Assembly: GCF_000203795.2 (NCBI RefSeq)
Contig: NW_006281101.1
Location: 1,637,279-1,701,278, forward strand
DNA length: 64,000 nt
Direction of reading: 5' to 3'
DNA from: Batrachochytrium dendrobatidis JAM81
Lineage: Eukaryota > Chytridiomycota > Chytridiomycetes > Rhizophydiales
Every line of letters begins with the position of its first letter. Position 1 is the first letter of the stretch. A program made the position numbers and the translations under genes. A model generated the notes under the pieces. That model searched no databases and was not told where the DNA came from. It was given only the letters and a program-made list of their open reading frames with translations. Of this stretch, positions 22,908 to 35,407 are shown piece after piece.

Positions 22908-25900
22908 ATGCCTGGAGTCGATCTTGCTTTAGACAAGGCTTACATGGACGATCCTTACAATGATATGCCCACCGAATCCCGCTTGGTTAACAAGAGTGCA
23001 CTCGGTACATTTGTTGACCAGTTGGTCATTCTACTCAAAAAGAATACTCTGCTTCAGTATCGATATATTGGCTCTACTTTTACTCAAGCTCTGCTGGCTC
23101 CATTCATCTTTTCTTTAATCATGTTTCTGCTTCAACAGGCTGATTATGCCAGCCAAGATCGCCCCAATGCCACAGAAAATTTGACTATGCAGCCATTGCC
23201 TGGTATCCAGCGCTGTCAAGTGAGATGTGTTGCTCTTGTCACGATTTTATTCCTGCACATTACTGTTTGATTAATGCTGAATATGCATATAGGGAGCAAC
23301 TGCAGCAAATCCCTGTGTTACCATCATGTATGCCATCAATCCCATCTCTACTACTAATGATCAGCCTCAACCTGCTGCGACTATCGACTATACTAAGATT
23401 ATGGATACATTTGCCACCATTAATCAGCATCGTGTTGGCTATCTACTGAAGCTCGAAACCGACTTCACCACCAGCAGTATGTTTTATTAATATGATTTGA
23501 TGAGCAATCAATATGTGCCTGACAATTTTTATTTCATGTTGTACATACCACTTTGGACAGATTATACTATTCCTGCCAATCGTGTATATGACATTGTGCA
23601 GGTTCCAAGTTCTCAATTCATTTACAACTACACTCTGCAACATGAGAATATGACAGCATGGGGAATCACATTTACACAAATTCCTGCAAATGGACCCATT
23701 AATGTTCAGTACCAAGTATGGTTCAACGATCTTCATACTGCGTCAGGCAGTGATATTTACGGTCCTGAAGTGGTTGGGTTTGTGCGTGGTATGGATGAAG
23801 CCATCATTACAGTATTGAATGATCCCACTGCTACCGTCAAGGCCAATTTGGATATTTCCATCAAGGATTGGCCCGCAGCTACTTTTAATGATAAGCTGCC
23901 TCGAGTGTACATGAAATTAGGCCCAGCATTCTTTTTCTGTTCAGAAATGATCATCTTTATCAATGTACTCAGTCAGATTGTCACTGAGAAAGAACTCAAA
24001 CTTCGACACGGCATGCAAGTAATGGGTCTAATGCCAAGCGTATACTGGTTGAGCCATTTTTTATCCACATCCATTTTGGTGATTGTCAATGCGCTCTCGA
24101 TGGTGGGCTGGGGATTCGTATTCAATTTTCCAGCCATTACTCGTGCAAACATTGGTGTTAGCATCCTCACATTTGTGCTGTTTGGTGAAGCCATGGTGGT
24201 CATGGCATTTTTCATGACTACGTTTTTGCGTCGAACCAATACTGCCATTCTTGTGGGTATTTTTGTATTTATAGTCGGTCTTTTGTTTCAGACATTTGTG
24301 TTTTCCAGTTCTCAAACCACATATATCCTGTGGACTAGACCCTTTTTGGAAATGGGATACGTTTATGTGTTGTATTTTTTCCCCTTTTTCAATGCCGGTC
24401 ATTTGTTTCTGGACACTTCAACAGTGACCACTGGCCGCGTTGATCAACTTACCGGAACCAAGTTTCCAGGCTATGATTTTGCGTGGTCGAGTCTTTTTAA
24501 TCCAATTCCTCAAGAACTTGTTCCCAACTATGGAGTTTCGGGTGTTGCCAACATTCCTTTACCTGTCAATGCACTTTACTTTTTATTGTGCAACTGCCTA
24601 TTTTACGGTGTATTGATGTGGTACTTTGATAATGTGATTGCAGACGAATTTGGATCCAGTCGTCCCGTTTATTTCCTGTTTACTCCTACTTACTGGGGAT
24701 TGGAAAATATCCAAGCCAATATGGATCGACTACGTAACTGGGTGACTCGCAACTCTACTGGGGATGCTGTAGTTGAGGATGAGGCCAACGAAGATGCAGA
24801 TGTGACTGAAGCTCGTCGGCTTGCTCTTGATCCAAGTAAGTTTATATTGGTGCAAAATGACTTGTATTTGTTAATGTGCAGCTAAAGGTAACATGTATGA
24901 TTTTTTGGATTAGATTATTTTCCAGCACTAAAGATTGTTAATCTCCGCAAGGTATATGGCAAAACAAGTGTTTTTGACGATGGATCTCGTGAAAAAGTGG
25001 CTGTTCGCAACTCGAGCTTTACTATTGAGGAGGGCAAGCTTTTTGCACTTCTTGGTCAAAACGGAGCAGGTAAATCCACCACCATATCTGTTTTAGCCGG
25101 CATGACACCAGCAACTTCTGGCGATGCGCTCATCTATAATCTTTCGGTCAAGTATCAATCACAGCGTATTCGTCGCAATATGGGTATTTGTCCACAGCAC
25201 GATATTCTTTTTGATGATCTAACTGCGCGTGAGCATATCCGATTGTATGCAGGCATCAAGGGAGTTTCCAAGCAGGATATACCAGGTTTGGTTGATGAGC
25301 GATTGAAGATTGTGCGACTTCATGCGGTTGCAGATGTACGTGCTGGGACATATTCAGGAGGCATGAAGCGTCGCCTGTCACTTGTGATATCCACGATTGG
25401 TGATCCCAAAGTTATTTTCATGGATGAACCTACAACAGGCATGGATCCAGTCAATCGTCGCTGCGTTTGGTCCTTTATTGAAAGATTCAAGCGAGGCAGG
25501 GTAATCATTCTCACTACCCACTCGATGGAGGAAGCCGACGTTCTTGGTGATGAAGTAGGTGTCATGTCCAATGGTCGACTCCGAGCCATCAACAATGCTA
25601 TTGCATTGAAAACCAAGTTTGGTGCTGGATATTCGGTATCTATTGTCACAAATGTGGAGGATTCAGAACATGTGCAGAATATTGTGCGTGATATTGTTCC
25701 AAACGCAGTGTTGGGTGACTACTCTGCTGGAGCTCTTTTGTATCAGTTTTTGCCGACTTCTGTTTCGGTGGTTCCAAAACTTGTTAAATGGCTTGAAGAG
25801 AACCCGGAAGGACTAGTTAAATCTTGGGGAATTGGACAAACCACTTTGGAGGAAGTATTCCTTAAGCTTATCCGAGAATCAAATGCCTTGTTTTCTAAGC

Positions 25901-25953
25901 GTGACGAGGAAGAAGCTCGGATGCGTCTCAAGGTGTACAAGAAAATAAAGTAG
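22908..25953 (+). CDS. ABCA-type half transporter (TMD-NBD), copy 2
   Basis: Exons are 22908-23219, 23293-23476, 23561-24835 and 24914-25953, totalling 2811 nt and 936 residues. One transmembrane helix (TQALLAPFIFSLIMFLLQQA, around residues 60-80) is followed by an extracytosolic loop, then about six helices starting at LGPAFFFCSEMIIFINVLSQ, and a single NBD. The NBD carries Walker A GQNGAGKSTT (near 637), signature YSGGMKRRLSL (near 736), Walker B VIFMDEPTTGMDP (near 761) and TTHSMEEAD. It is ABCA-like and paired head to head with a second half transporter, so the two products could form one heterodimer, but each keeps all ATPase motifs. The intron after residue 165 is set as 23477-23560: a nearer AG would leave a 28-bp intron and the wrong frame. 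Confidence 0.88.
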
Positions 25954-27473
25954 ATTATTTTAAACTCATGTGGATAGATTAATTTAAGAATCATTATTTC
26001 GTAACTCAATATCTGCTGTTGACAAGCTTGCCTTGCATCAGGTACTAGTTAAATGACTTGTATACTTGAGTGTAGTGTGTGACGAGTATGGCATAATAAG
26101 GTGTAGGTTTTTAGTGCTAAATGGTTTACATGACACGATTCATCTCATTTCTGTAAACTCAGAGTGCATAATAAAATACTATAGTTTGTAAGGTTGACTT
26201 TTTTCAGCTTTGCCAATAAAAAATATTCACAATGAAAATTACAGTAATAAAGCAAGGATACGCAGTTACCAACGCAGGTGAGTTTAAAATAGTCACAACA
26301 GCAGCCTTGTAAGAAACCAACACGACTAGTAGAATGATTAAAATATCAATAGTCTCATTATTCATCCTGTCAAGATAGTGACACTGAAGGATATTGCCAC
26401 ATTTTCAGACAATATTATCAACAGTTTTGCCAATATTGAGATATGCAAGGATCGGTAATGGTGATCAGGATTATCAAATTGCAACTACCGTTTAGATGAA
26501 AAACAAGGAATATATCAATAGCCTCCAATAGTAGTTGCATAAAAAGTACAATCGATAGCACGTAAGTTGGTTTAAACTCATCCAAGTCTGCTTGTCTATG
26601 AGCCAAACTATTCGTGAAATGCAATATGACTGGCATATGTAGATGCTTGTGTATGCTAAACAATGCTGCAATAATCAATATTTACAAATATGCATGATCT
26701 TGGTGATTTGCTCAAGCATGTCAATATGTGCAGCAATCGCATTGAACTCTTTTTTTACTCACCAAATGTATGATACTTCAGTACAACTATTGTCAGGACG
26801 ATCTCGAGTCGATAAAACTAAACTATTACACTGCCAAATACATCTATTATTTTGAGAAATTGTACACACATTTGAAGTTTACATTTAATCATGAATGGTT
26901 GAAAGCATTAATATTGTAATATGACAGTTTTTAGTCAATACCACTCATTTGTAGCAATATCGTGCATATTCAAGTATTATTGACCAATCTAATTTGATCA
27001 TGCTTGAATAGTCGTCATTCGCATATGCGGGTTATTTGAAACCAACTTGTCAGATATGACAAGTCGAGTATAATAGCATCGACATTTTTATCAAGTGGAT
27101 CAAATACCATGAGCAAACAATCATCAATATCATGCACTACATACCAAGTTGAATGGTTGATAAATCTCAGTTTGATCAAGGTATTGGGTTGCTTTGGAAA
27201 ACATTTGTTGTGGATTTAAAACTCGAAATGAGTATTGCAATATAAGCTGCAATCCATATTTGATTTGTCGATTGCCGAGGTTTAAAGCCATGCATATACT
27301 TGAACTAAGCGTGCTGGATATGCATTTATTTTAGTTTGGCACTGACCAAAACAGTTTTTCAAGTTGAACTATTGGGCATTTATAAAAAATACAGTATCTG
27401 TCTAGATTGGAATGCTGCAGTTGTTGGATCAAACTATGTTTGCTCAACAATATTGCAAAATGAAAAATAAAAA
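25954..27473. other. Intergenic region, no gene seen
   Basis: About 1.5 kb of AT-rich sequence with only short, start-poor frames. It marks the boundary between the gene-dense left part and the repeat-rich right part. I see no transposon motif, tandem array or RNA structure in it. Confidence 0.5.
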
Positions 27474-27547
27474 TGCTCCGTACAGGGATCGAACCTGTGA
27501 CCTTTGCGTTATTAGCACAACGCTCTACCGACTAAGCTAACGGAGCA
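27474..27547 (-). tRNA. tRNA-Ile (anticodon AAT)
   Basis: The complement folds as a 74-nt cloverleaf without an intron. The acceptor arm pairs TGCTCCG with CGGAGCA. The D arm is AGCTTAGTCGGTAGAGC. The anticodon stem pairs TTGTG with CGCAA around the loop CTAATAA, giving anticodon AAT for isoleucine. The T arm is ACAGG-TTCGATC-CCTGT. The internal A and B box promoter sequences (TAGTCGGTAG and GGTTCGATCC) are present. CCA is not encoded, as expected for a nuclear tRNA. Confidence 0.95.
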
Positions 27548-28164
27548 TTTCTATTTTTTCAAGCCATGTACAATTAGTTTTTTTGTATGCTGATTGATAC
27601 TAATTTGAATGTTTGTAGTTTGGAATAGTTGTTTGAGCTTTTTCATAACCAACGACTGCAACTTTTTGTTTGCAGTCTTTCAAGCACTTAAAATTCTGTA
27701 TATTTAATCATTGCCATTTATTAACAATACAGTGGTATTTGATTATATTGTATCAATCGACCAGTATGCGATCACTGAATACATTAACATGTACATAATC
27801 ATCATATTGTTTGACGATTTTTAAACAGTATTATTACTATTTTTTGAATGGATTTCATTTATAACCGTACTCTTGTGGAATGAAATACTGAATTAAAACA
27901 CATGATAAACAGTCATGTTTGATGTCAATCTTACTGGGCAACAACGTGCCTTTTGAACCCATTAGTTGATTGATCGTTGTGCTCACTTTTGTACAAAAAC
28001 AGTGTGAATGTTCACATCTCTGTTTCAATACATTCCACATCTTTTCAACCTCCAACTCTCCTTTTCTCCAAAATATTGTGTGATCGCATGGAAACAGCTG
28101 TTACATTCATGAGATTATTCTCTTGAGCTAGATCGCGAACATATCTGATATTAGAATAGAGTTT
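27548..28164. other. Intergenic region with degenerate transposon-like words
   Basis: No gene is seen. From about 28000 the words CCTCCAACTCTCCTTTTC and GAAACAGCTGTTACATTC echo 8430-8500 in the PP2C intron, so the transposon family probably extends leftward from the 28.2 kb repeat in decayed form. Confidence 0.4.
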
Positions 28165-29085
28165 CAATAAAAAAATCCATTTCCAACAACAAATATGTAA
28201 CGATTGTTTATTCCAAGACAATCATTACAAGATCGATACAGAAAAGTATTTCATTTTACGTGAATACGGCTGTAAAATAAACTTGGGTGTTAAACCACAA
28301 TATGATATCATGCAAGCAAACCATACGAGTGTATTTTGGCAGTGCTACAAGTTTGTTGACCAACTCATGTATGGCGGTACCAACAGAAACTCAACTAATC
28401 AAACAGCCATGTATACACATTGTTGTCAGTTACATCGAGTGATCGTCCAAATAGGTCGATTCAAATGGGTTGCATATAACCGACTAATCCAGCATTCATC
28501 CATTGTCAAACAACCATAATGCACAATACCACCAAGTGTGCAATCACACACGCACTGATCAGTCATTGCACAGTATGCATCAGTCAATGTCCAACATATG
28601 TGTCTGCAACTAAATTGCAGTCCATGACACATCCACACGATCCAACATGTCAAATCATGTATCATGAGTCCAAGATTGATCAAAAACCTGATCATGGTAA
28701 ACACAGCATGTTGTTGCATATCAGACTCGATATATCAAGTGACAGTTGCACACTTGTTGATGGTGCACAGCGTATCAGTCACAATACATGCACGGTACTG
28801 CATTGCAGTCATTGGATGATAACTGGTTGCAATGTGATACCGATCGACATACATCAACATGGTGTGATGTGACCATAATCATGGTGGAATGCGTTGGAGT
28901 TGACAATCGATACACCATGCACATGACTGGAACATATATATTCGAGTGTGGTTTGGTTGGTGTCAGGTTGATCATGCAATCACATCGGTGCAACGAGTGA
29001 GCAAACTGATGGTGATCTGAACCCATTTCAACAACAAGTATTGACAGTCATGGATTTGCATGCATTCAATGTGTAGCACACCGTT
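28165..29085 (+). repeat. ~0.93 kb dispersed repeat, copy A
   Basis: This block recurs in inverted orientation at 58592-59545 with few differences and some small indels. It contains the terminal motif at 28250-28276 followed by AAAATAAACTTGGGTGTTAA, then a long stretch with no intact coding frame, and ends near CATTCAATGTGTAGCACACC. A decayed partial copy seems to lie at 34290-34420. It is probably a non-autonomous derivative of the Tc1/mariner-type family, or an old copy with unrelated filling. Confidence 0.8.
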
Positions 29086-29334
29086 GTTGATTGTTGACTG
29101 TGTATGCAGGTCAAGTCATCACCAACCACCAACCAGATCCAGTGCATACATGATCATTACTAGAATGACTGTCAAACATATTCGCATCCGAAAGTTGACC
29201 GTGAGTTGGTGGTTTGCAAGTATTATACATAGTAGTATGCTGTTGATGCATCCAATATTTGATTTGGACTAGTAAGTTGTTTCTATCAGATTGATGAATA
29301 TACAATATTGTGCTAGAAAGTCTTGCATAATATA

Positions 29335-29430
29335 TTCATTATTTGGTATAACCATACATTATACAATCACCAAACTCATCCATTTCAGTCCACATGTTTG
29401 GCTCAACTGCTTTGATGGTGTCAATCAAAC
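29335..29430 (-). mobile_element. Transposase fragment relic
   Basis: The complement translates to TIKAVEPNMWTEMDEFGDC followed by IMYGYTK. This matches the first catalytic-Asp region of the element at 59.4-60.3 kb (SNIWIAMDELGFKLGDCTMY). Only this short coding piece is recognisable, and the rest of 29.1-29.9 kb shows nothing I can assign. Confidence 0.55.
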
Positions 29431-29966
29431 CATAGTTTTAAATACCAGTTGAAATCATCAACTAAATGCGAATCAAGTAATCAACTCGAGACCGGCTATG
29501 AAAGCTAAAAAACCAGTGAAAGAGTCCAAGAACAAGAACAAGACAATAGTGCAATGACCATTATCAACTCGAATGATTTCATGTCGCATCAAACCATTGA
29601 AAATGCAGGTCTAAATGCGGTTTTATCCAGATCTGTACCGAGTTTCATTAAACAACCATGACAACTCTGATTGGTATGGTAAATATCCAATATCAACTTT
29701 CATTCAAATGTCTAAAACACCAAAAAATACAAAAACCTGACAAGTTTAAAAACACTTGCAATATTCCATCCATGACAAAACCAGTCCAATTTAAAAAATG
29801 GTTTGAAACTTGCATATTTCACTCGACCAAATAAAAAGTTTACATGTGTTGATTGAAATAAACTTAAACAATAGTGTATAGGATAGTTATATGCAAGTAC
29901 TATATTTATTCAAACATAGTCTGGTGGTGCAATCAATGGTGCGTTCAGCAACATTTACAACCCATT

Positions 29967-32714
29967 TCAATCCATGGTAACACTCCAAGAATTGATTGTT
30001 GCTCCTTTCATCTGTGTAGCAACATCTGAATTGAACATGAGATTAACAAAAAACTGTTCCGTCTTGGTTGTCACTGGGAACTTTTTGACGATTGCTTCGG
30101 ATCCAGAAGTACCGTCTGTAAGTATCCTACCATTTGGACGAAACGTATTCAAAAGCGATTCCACATTGTCATCCGCATCTGTGACATACAGTCCTAAAAA
30201 GTCGCTATAAAGTTGTGATTCAAGCGCGACATCAATTTCAATAGTGATGTTGGATCCAACTGGTGCAGTATAGTATGATCGGATCTCAGTGACTATTGCA
30301 GGACTGTATTGTACTCCGTCACCAACAACCCATTTACCATTGACCGAGTTCCATCCCTGTGACTTTTTGGTAAATGGCGAGTTGTATATTCCAACCGATT
30401 TACTGGTACCATTAAACTCCCATTTGATACCACGTTCAAGCTTAAAATGGTCTTGTTGTTTTGGAATGCGACTGATATGCTTATGTGTTTTGAGAACCTG
30501 TTTGCCGTTGTTTTGGCCAATGATACTGACCCGAGTATTACCAAGATCGTTGATCACAGATGCCAGTTTGAACGAGTGTTGACTTTTTATGTTGCTTTTA
30601 AAATCGGCAACTGAAAGTGATTTGCCAGTGTCATCAACAACTGACAGTTGATTGATTCCCTTGACTTCTACATCAATGGTTACGTCACTGCTAGTAATGT
30701 AGTAATTGATACGTTCAGAAACAAAGTGAAGATTGTTCAGTCCAGTTCTGACACCCAGTGTTTTGAGCTGATCGGCAATACGGTCAAATCGAGAATTTTC
30801 AGTGGATCCAGGCAATAGATCCGTCAAACGGGGACGTACAATATATTCGGTTACGGCACCAGTATCTTCAACCAGCTGACCTTGATATTTTCCACCACGT
30901 ACAATCTGTCGAAATCCAACTGTAAGAACGCTGGCATAGCTTCGACCAGTTGTTTCGTTGATAAGCTCTTGGTAATACGGCATTGGCTTAAAATCGATGG
31001 GATTGAACAAAAGAAGTTCTGGATCGAGCGAAAACATGTCGGCACCACCACCTCCAGTCGTTCCATCTTCACCAAAAACATGGCCAGTTTCGGACGACTG
31101 AAAAGACGCTGAAAACAGATCGCATGCTGAATAGCATATAGCATCAGTGAATATACCAACAGGTTTGAGATAGGCTTGGCCATACAAGTTTGACTGATTA
31201 TACGAAGTTCTGTCATGATCAATAGAATACTTGCTACCAGGTGGAGTCTTGTACCATGCTGGATTAGAAGTGTCAAAAAAGTACGTGCCATTAACCAGAG
31301 TGTTGTATGCGATAGAACTCATCAAGTATCTCATTGGTGTTGGTTGAAAATCAGGTTTGAAAAGTTGTGGAATGGCATTGGCAAACTCACCACTACCACC
31401 TCCACTTGCACGGAGATCAAATATAACAGCATTGGTGTCTTTGAGTACAGTACTGAGAAGTTTGTGGATTTCACGAACGGCCTCCATATCTGCTGGTGCA
31501 CCAGTTTTAAGGTTTGTTGGCATAAAATCATCCAGTCTAATAATGCCAAGATTCTTGGACTCGGGTTTCCAGATTGCCCAGCTGATAGTCGACACGCCGG
31601 CGTTTTGGTAGTCAAAAGTATGGTTTTGTGATGGTTGTCCAAGTAAAATCTGATCAATTTTTTGCTTTCTATGATGGTACTCGGATATCATTGATGGAGT
31701 TCTGATTTCTTCCCAAGTCTTCAACCGACGTTTGACTCCGGTATCAGGTGCATCAGCGTCAATTATACTGTTCGTGTCGGCAGGCTGAGGTGTTCCCGGT
31801 AGAGTTTTTCCAGAAATTTTGGCATACAATTGACTAGTAATACTCCAGCATGATGAATCAAAAACAACAACCCACGGAGCTTCAATGTCGTACACCTTTC
31901 CAGTATCTTTTGATTTGAGCCGATACTTGATTGTATCAGTTTCTGGCAAAAGAGTGTATACACCAGGACGAGACGTCATGTACTTAAGAGCACCATGCTG
32001 ACCACCATAATCATTGGCACCACCTGATTTATCCTGGTTCAAGGTCCAATAGTCAACAAACGTCATACCATCAACAAGTAGTAATTCGTCGCCAACTTTG
32101 ATTTGGTCATAGTCCTTTCCAAAAAAAGCACGCAAGCCTTGATTCTTTGTGAATTTTTCAAAAACAACGGTTGGTTTCTTGACCATATCTGCATCGCCCT
32201 CGATAAATCTGAAAGAAAGACCAGTCATGGCCACGAAACAAGAATATGGTCCAGATGGATCAAAACGAGTATGATAGTCACGCCCAAGAATAAACGCACT
32301 CAAGAGTTCAGTCTGCATCTCAGTATCGGTAAGATTGGATGCATCCAGTTTTGCACGCAGTTTCTTGATGATCGGGAAGGGATCGGCACGCTCACCATAA
32401 TTCTTGATTTTAGATTCATAGTTGGTCCACAATTTCAAACTATTTTCAACATTGGTCAGCACGACGTTTCGTTGTTCGTCAGTGTATGGCATAAAAACAA
32501 ATCTGCCAGCGTCACGGTGTTCCTTGATAAAGGCCCATGTAGGCATGGATTCTATAATGTACGTCAATTAGTACAGTTTTGAACGATTGCACAATCCAAA
32601 CATTGATAAACCCAACATAAAATAGACTGATCAACAGATTTGCATACCAGATTTATTTCCTTGAGCATTGACAACGAACGCAACAGAAGCAATGGCTAGT
32701 AGTGAAAATTTCAT
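29967..32714 (-). CDS. Secreted S41-family serine peptidase
   Basis: A signal-peptide exon, 32714-32648, joins a long exon, 32551-29967, to give 883 residues. The first 17 residues (MKFSLLAIASVAFVVNA) are a classic secretion signal. The central domain shows the tail-specific/C-terminal-processing peptidase fold: a PDZ-like part with KVGDELLLVDGMTFVDYW, then IIRLDDFMPTN, VIFDLRASGGGSGEFANAIP, and the nucleophile region IFTDAICYSACDLFSASFQS (Ser near residue 495). The C-terminal 250 residues look like a beta-rich accessory domain. S41 proteases are expanded in amphibian-pathogenic chytrids and are thought to act on host extracellular protein. No break is seen, so I expect an active secreted enzyme. 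It stands alone, surrounded by transposon relics. Confidence 0.88.
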
Positions 32715-35407
32715 CGTGGCTGCAGTATACTATTGAACTGTATTTGGCAAGCGTATCAATACTATACAGATTGAGTTGTTGATTTGTAGCAGTCTGATGA
32801 TGTTTGATAGTGGCTGACAACTCATTTTTATACCTTGATGGTCTTGACTGGCAATACTAATGCTTGATATTCTTGCATCCATATGCTTTGCATTGTTCTT
32901 ACTAAAATGCTTGATATCGAGCAAGATTAACTGGATCGAGGTATATATTCAGGGTAGATAAAGCAACGAATTTGTAGATTGACCAATTTATCCATTGCCA
33001 CACATGTCATGTTAATTGTATTTTACTATCCAACACAACATCTAGCTCAAACAGCTGTAAATCCAGTTCAATCAATATGATGATTGATGGTGTATTGACA
33101 TTTGTGAATTATGCCAGTCCGTATATCAAATATACATAACATATTGGCTTGTCAATAGATAATCACTTGTCGGCTGCAGCATTGCCAATAATTTATGCCC
33201 ATTTAATTTAGGGTCTAACACGTGGTGATTGCATAAACCCATTTAATGATCATGTCAATTATTACAATTGTCCGGCTTGCATGTTAATGGATTGCTTGTA
33301 TACCACTATGGCTGTGTATGTTATATGCCAGCTATGTCGAATAATTGAACGTAACAAAATGTGCTGTATTTATCCATACACTATCCAATCATCATAATTT
33401 GTTTTTTAGTAAATGGTTGTCAAGTATCTTGCTCAATTCTGCTGCTTGATCTGTATTTTTTGAACTGGTTACTTGGCCAGATATGTCATTTCGGGTTGAT
33501 GAGTTCCAACCCTATGAGTTCTGTTTGGCCAGGGTTATCATGCAATTGATTTGCTGTTTGTGAGCAATGTGTTTGGATGGCAATAATGGTGTTTAAAACA
33601 ACCATTGTATAACATGTATTGACTCGAAAGCAAAATGGATCCACAAACTGTCTGGCATGTATTAGGTTTCCTTTGCGCAATATGTTGAACAGTTTGACTC
33701 TGATTCCCGGTTGTTTCAAATTGGCAAGTATAAGGCAGCCAATGCTCAGATCATAACTGGACACCAGCATGAATCCAAGTGTCGAATACAGTTTAAAAAG
33801 ATTCCATTTTAAATGATTATGCAGCATCAAGATCTACACTATGCATGGCTTGATTAGCCACCCTTAAACCTGAATAGCTATTGTATTTTTGATTGCATTA
33901 CCAATGTCGTGGACACCATATTCTTGAGTCATGTCAACATTCATGAATAATCATATATGCTGTATAACACTGGATTACTATCGACTGAAACAACTTTTAT
34001 ACTCTGTTGTTGTACACGTTGGTTATTGATATATTGCACATGTTGATCTACCAAGTGATTAGTTCAATCCAGTATACTGACGACAAATGGGATCCAATAC
34101 AAGATAGTGAGTATTGACAAATGTAATATTTGACAGTATAACCGAGCCTTTGTGCTTGGACGAGACAAACCACAATATAATCAATAATAATACCAACCAA
34201 GATTGACAGATTAGACTGGTGTATAAAACAGTGTTGGCTGGATTGAATTGTTGGTTTATTTGTTGATTTACAGTTGTTTTTTGAATGAATTTATTTAAAA
34301 TAAACTCGGGTATTGAGATATGAAATGATCTCATGTGAACAGGCTGTAATCGTACAAGCATATGCTGGTGGTGTTACAAGTTTATTGGTCAACTGTTGTA
34401 TGGCAATCCCAGTGATGGTGTCAAAACAGTGTCTGTTACCAATGGTACGCTACCAGCACAAAGTCGATTGATCGAACAGTCAGTATTCTATGTACTTTCC
34501 AACTCTCTTTGGCTATAAACCAACTCTATTGTCTTTGCTTAATAAACAACATAATCTAACATTGGTTCATTCCTTTATCTTTTACTTGCTGTGATTTACT
34601 TTTCGACTATGAACCACATTGATATGTCATCATTTGTCTGCGAGGTACAATTTTGATACTAGTACTATATAGTAGCATATCTACCACACCAAGTTTGGCA
34701 CATGCAAAGCAAACTGGTTGGCAAGACAATGACTTTGTATAACTATAAAATCATGAATGGCGAATATGCAATTCAATCTGATGCAACTTTACTTGTCGAA
34801 GCTCGAGTGATGTCCTATATGACCAATAGGATCACATCAGGACATACTCATTCAACCCTAACCCTGACCATGTTATTTTCAGCAATCCCTGTGATCTGAT
34901 GTGGTTTAGTAGCAAGCAGCCAATCTTGAGTTTAGGGATTATAATCCCTTGACAATATCACACCAAAATCAATCAGTTTATCCCAGATGCTCTGGTTGTC
35001 GAATGTCAATGTTTCAAGACACAAAAAGCATATGTTGACTAAGAATGGTATACTAGTCAGGTCTTGGAGTTGGCCGTTAGTGTACAGGATTCAGTGAATG
35101 GTAGCCGCCCTTTGGTCAAATACAAGTCTGTGTAGACTCGATTACTAAACTTGGGATAAATAGATGGGACGACACAGTCCGGTTCAATTGTGAGGCGTGT
35201 TGTAACCTTTCATATAGTTTGTGACAACCACAAAACTTTCGTGTAATTACCAAAGTAGTATATCCATATGGATAGTGCTTTGACAACAAACTCCACTGTT
35301 ACTCCTTGTCGAGTATAAAACATGCAAGCAGTCCCACTTTGAAAAATATACAGACACTGAAATCGATATACTAGAGCCGATTAACACATTTCAAACAATA
35401 CAGCATA
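32715..35407. other. Long intergenic region with one repeat relic
   Basis: No gene is supported across 2.7 kb. At about 34290-34420, words such as AAAATAAACTCGGGT, TGTTACAAGTTTATTGGTCA and TTGTATGGC follow the order found at 28270-28380, marking a decayed copy of the 0.93 kb repeat. The last 150 bp precede the secreted repeat protein and should contain its promoter. Confidence 0.45.

Noticed and set aside
28283..29305. Several open frames of 70-117 codons on both strands
   Set aside because: They lie inside a dispersed repeat whose second copy breaks them. His/Cys-rich composition reflects TG/CA-rich repeat sequence.
30851..31291. 146-codon minus-strand frame inside the S41 gene
   Set aside because: Alternative frame of the S41 coding exon, which carries all the recognisable motifs.
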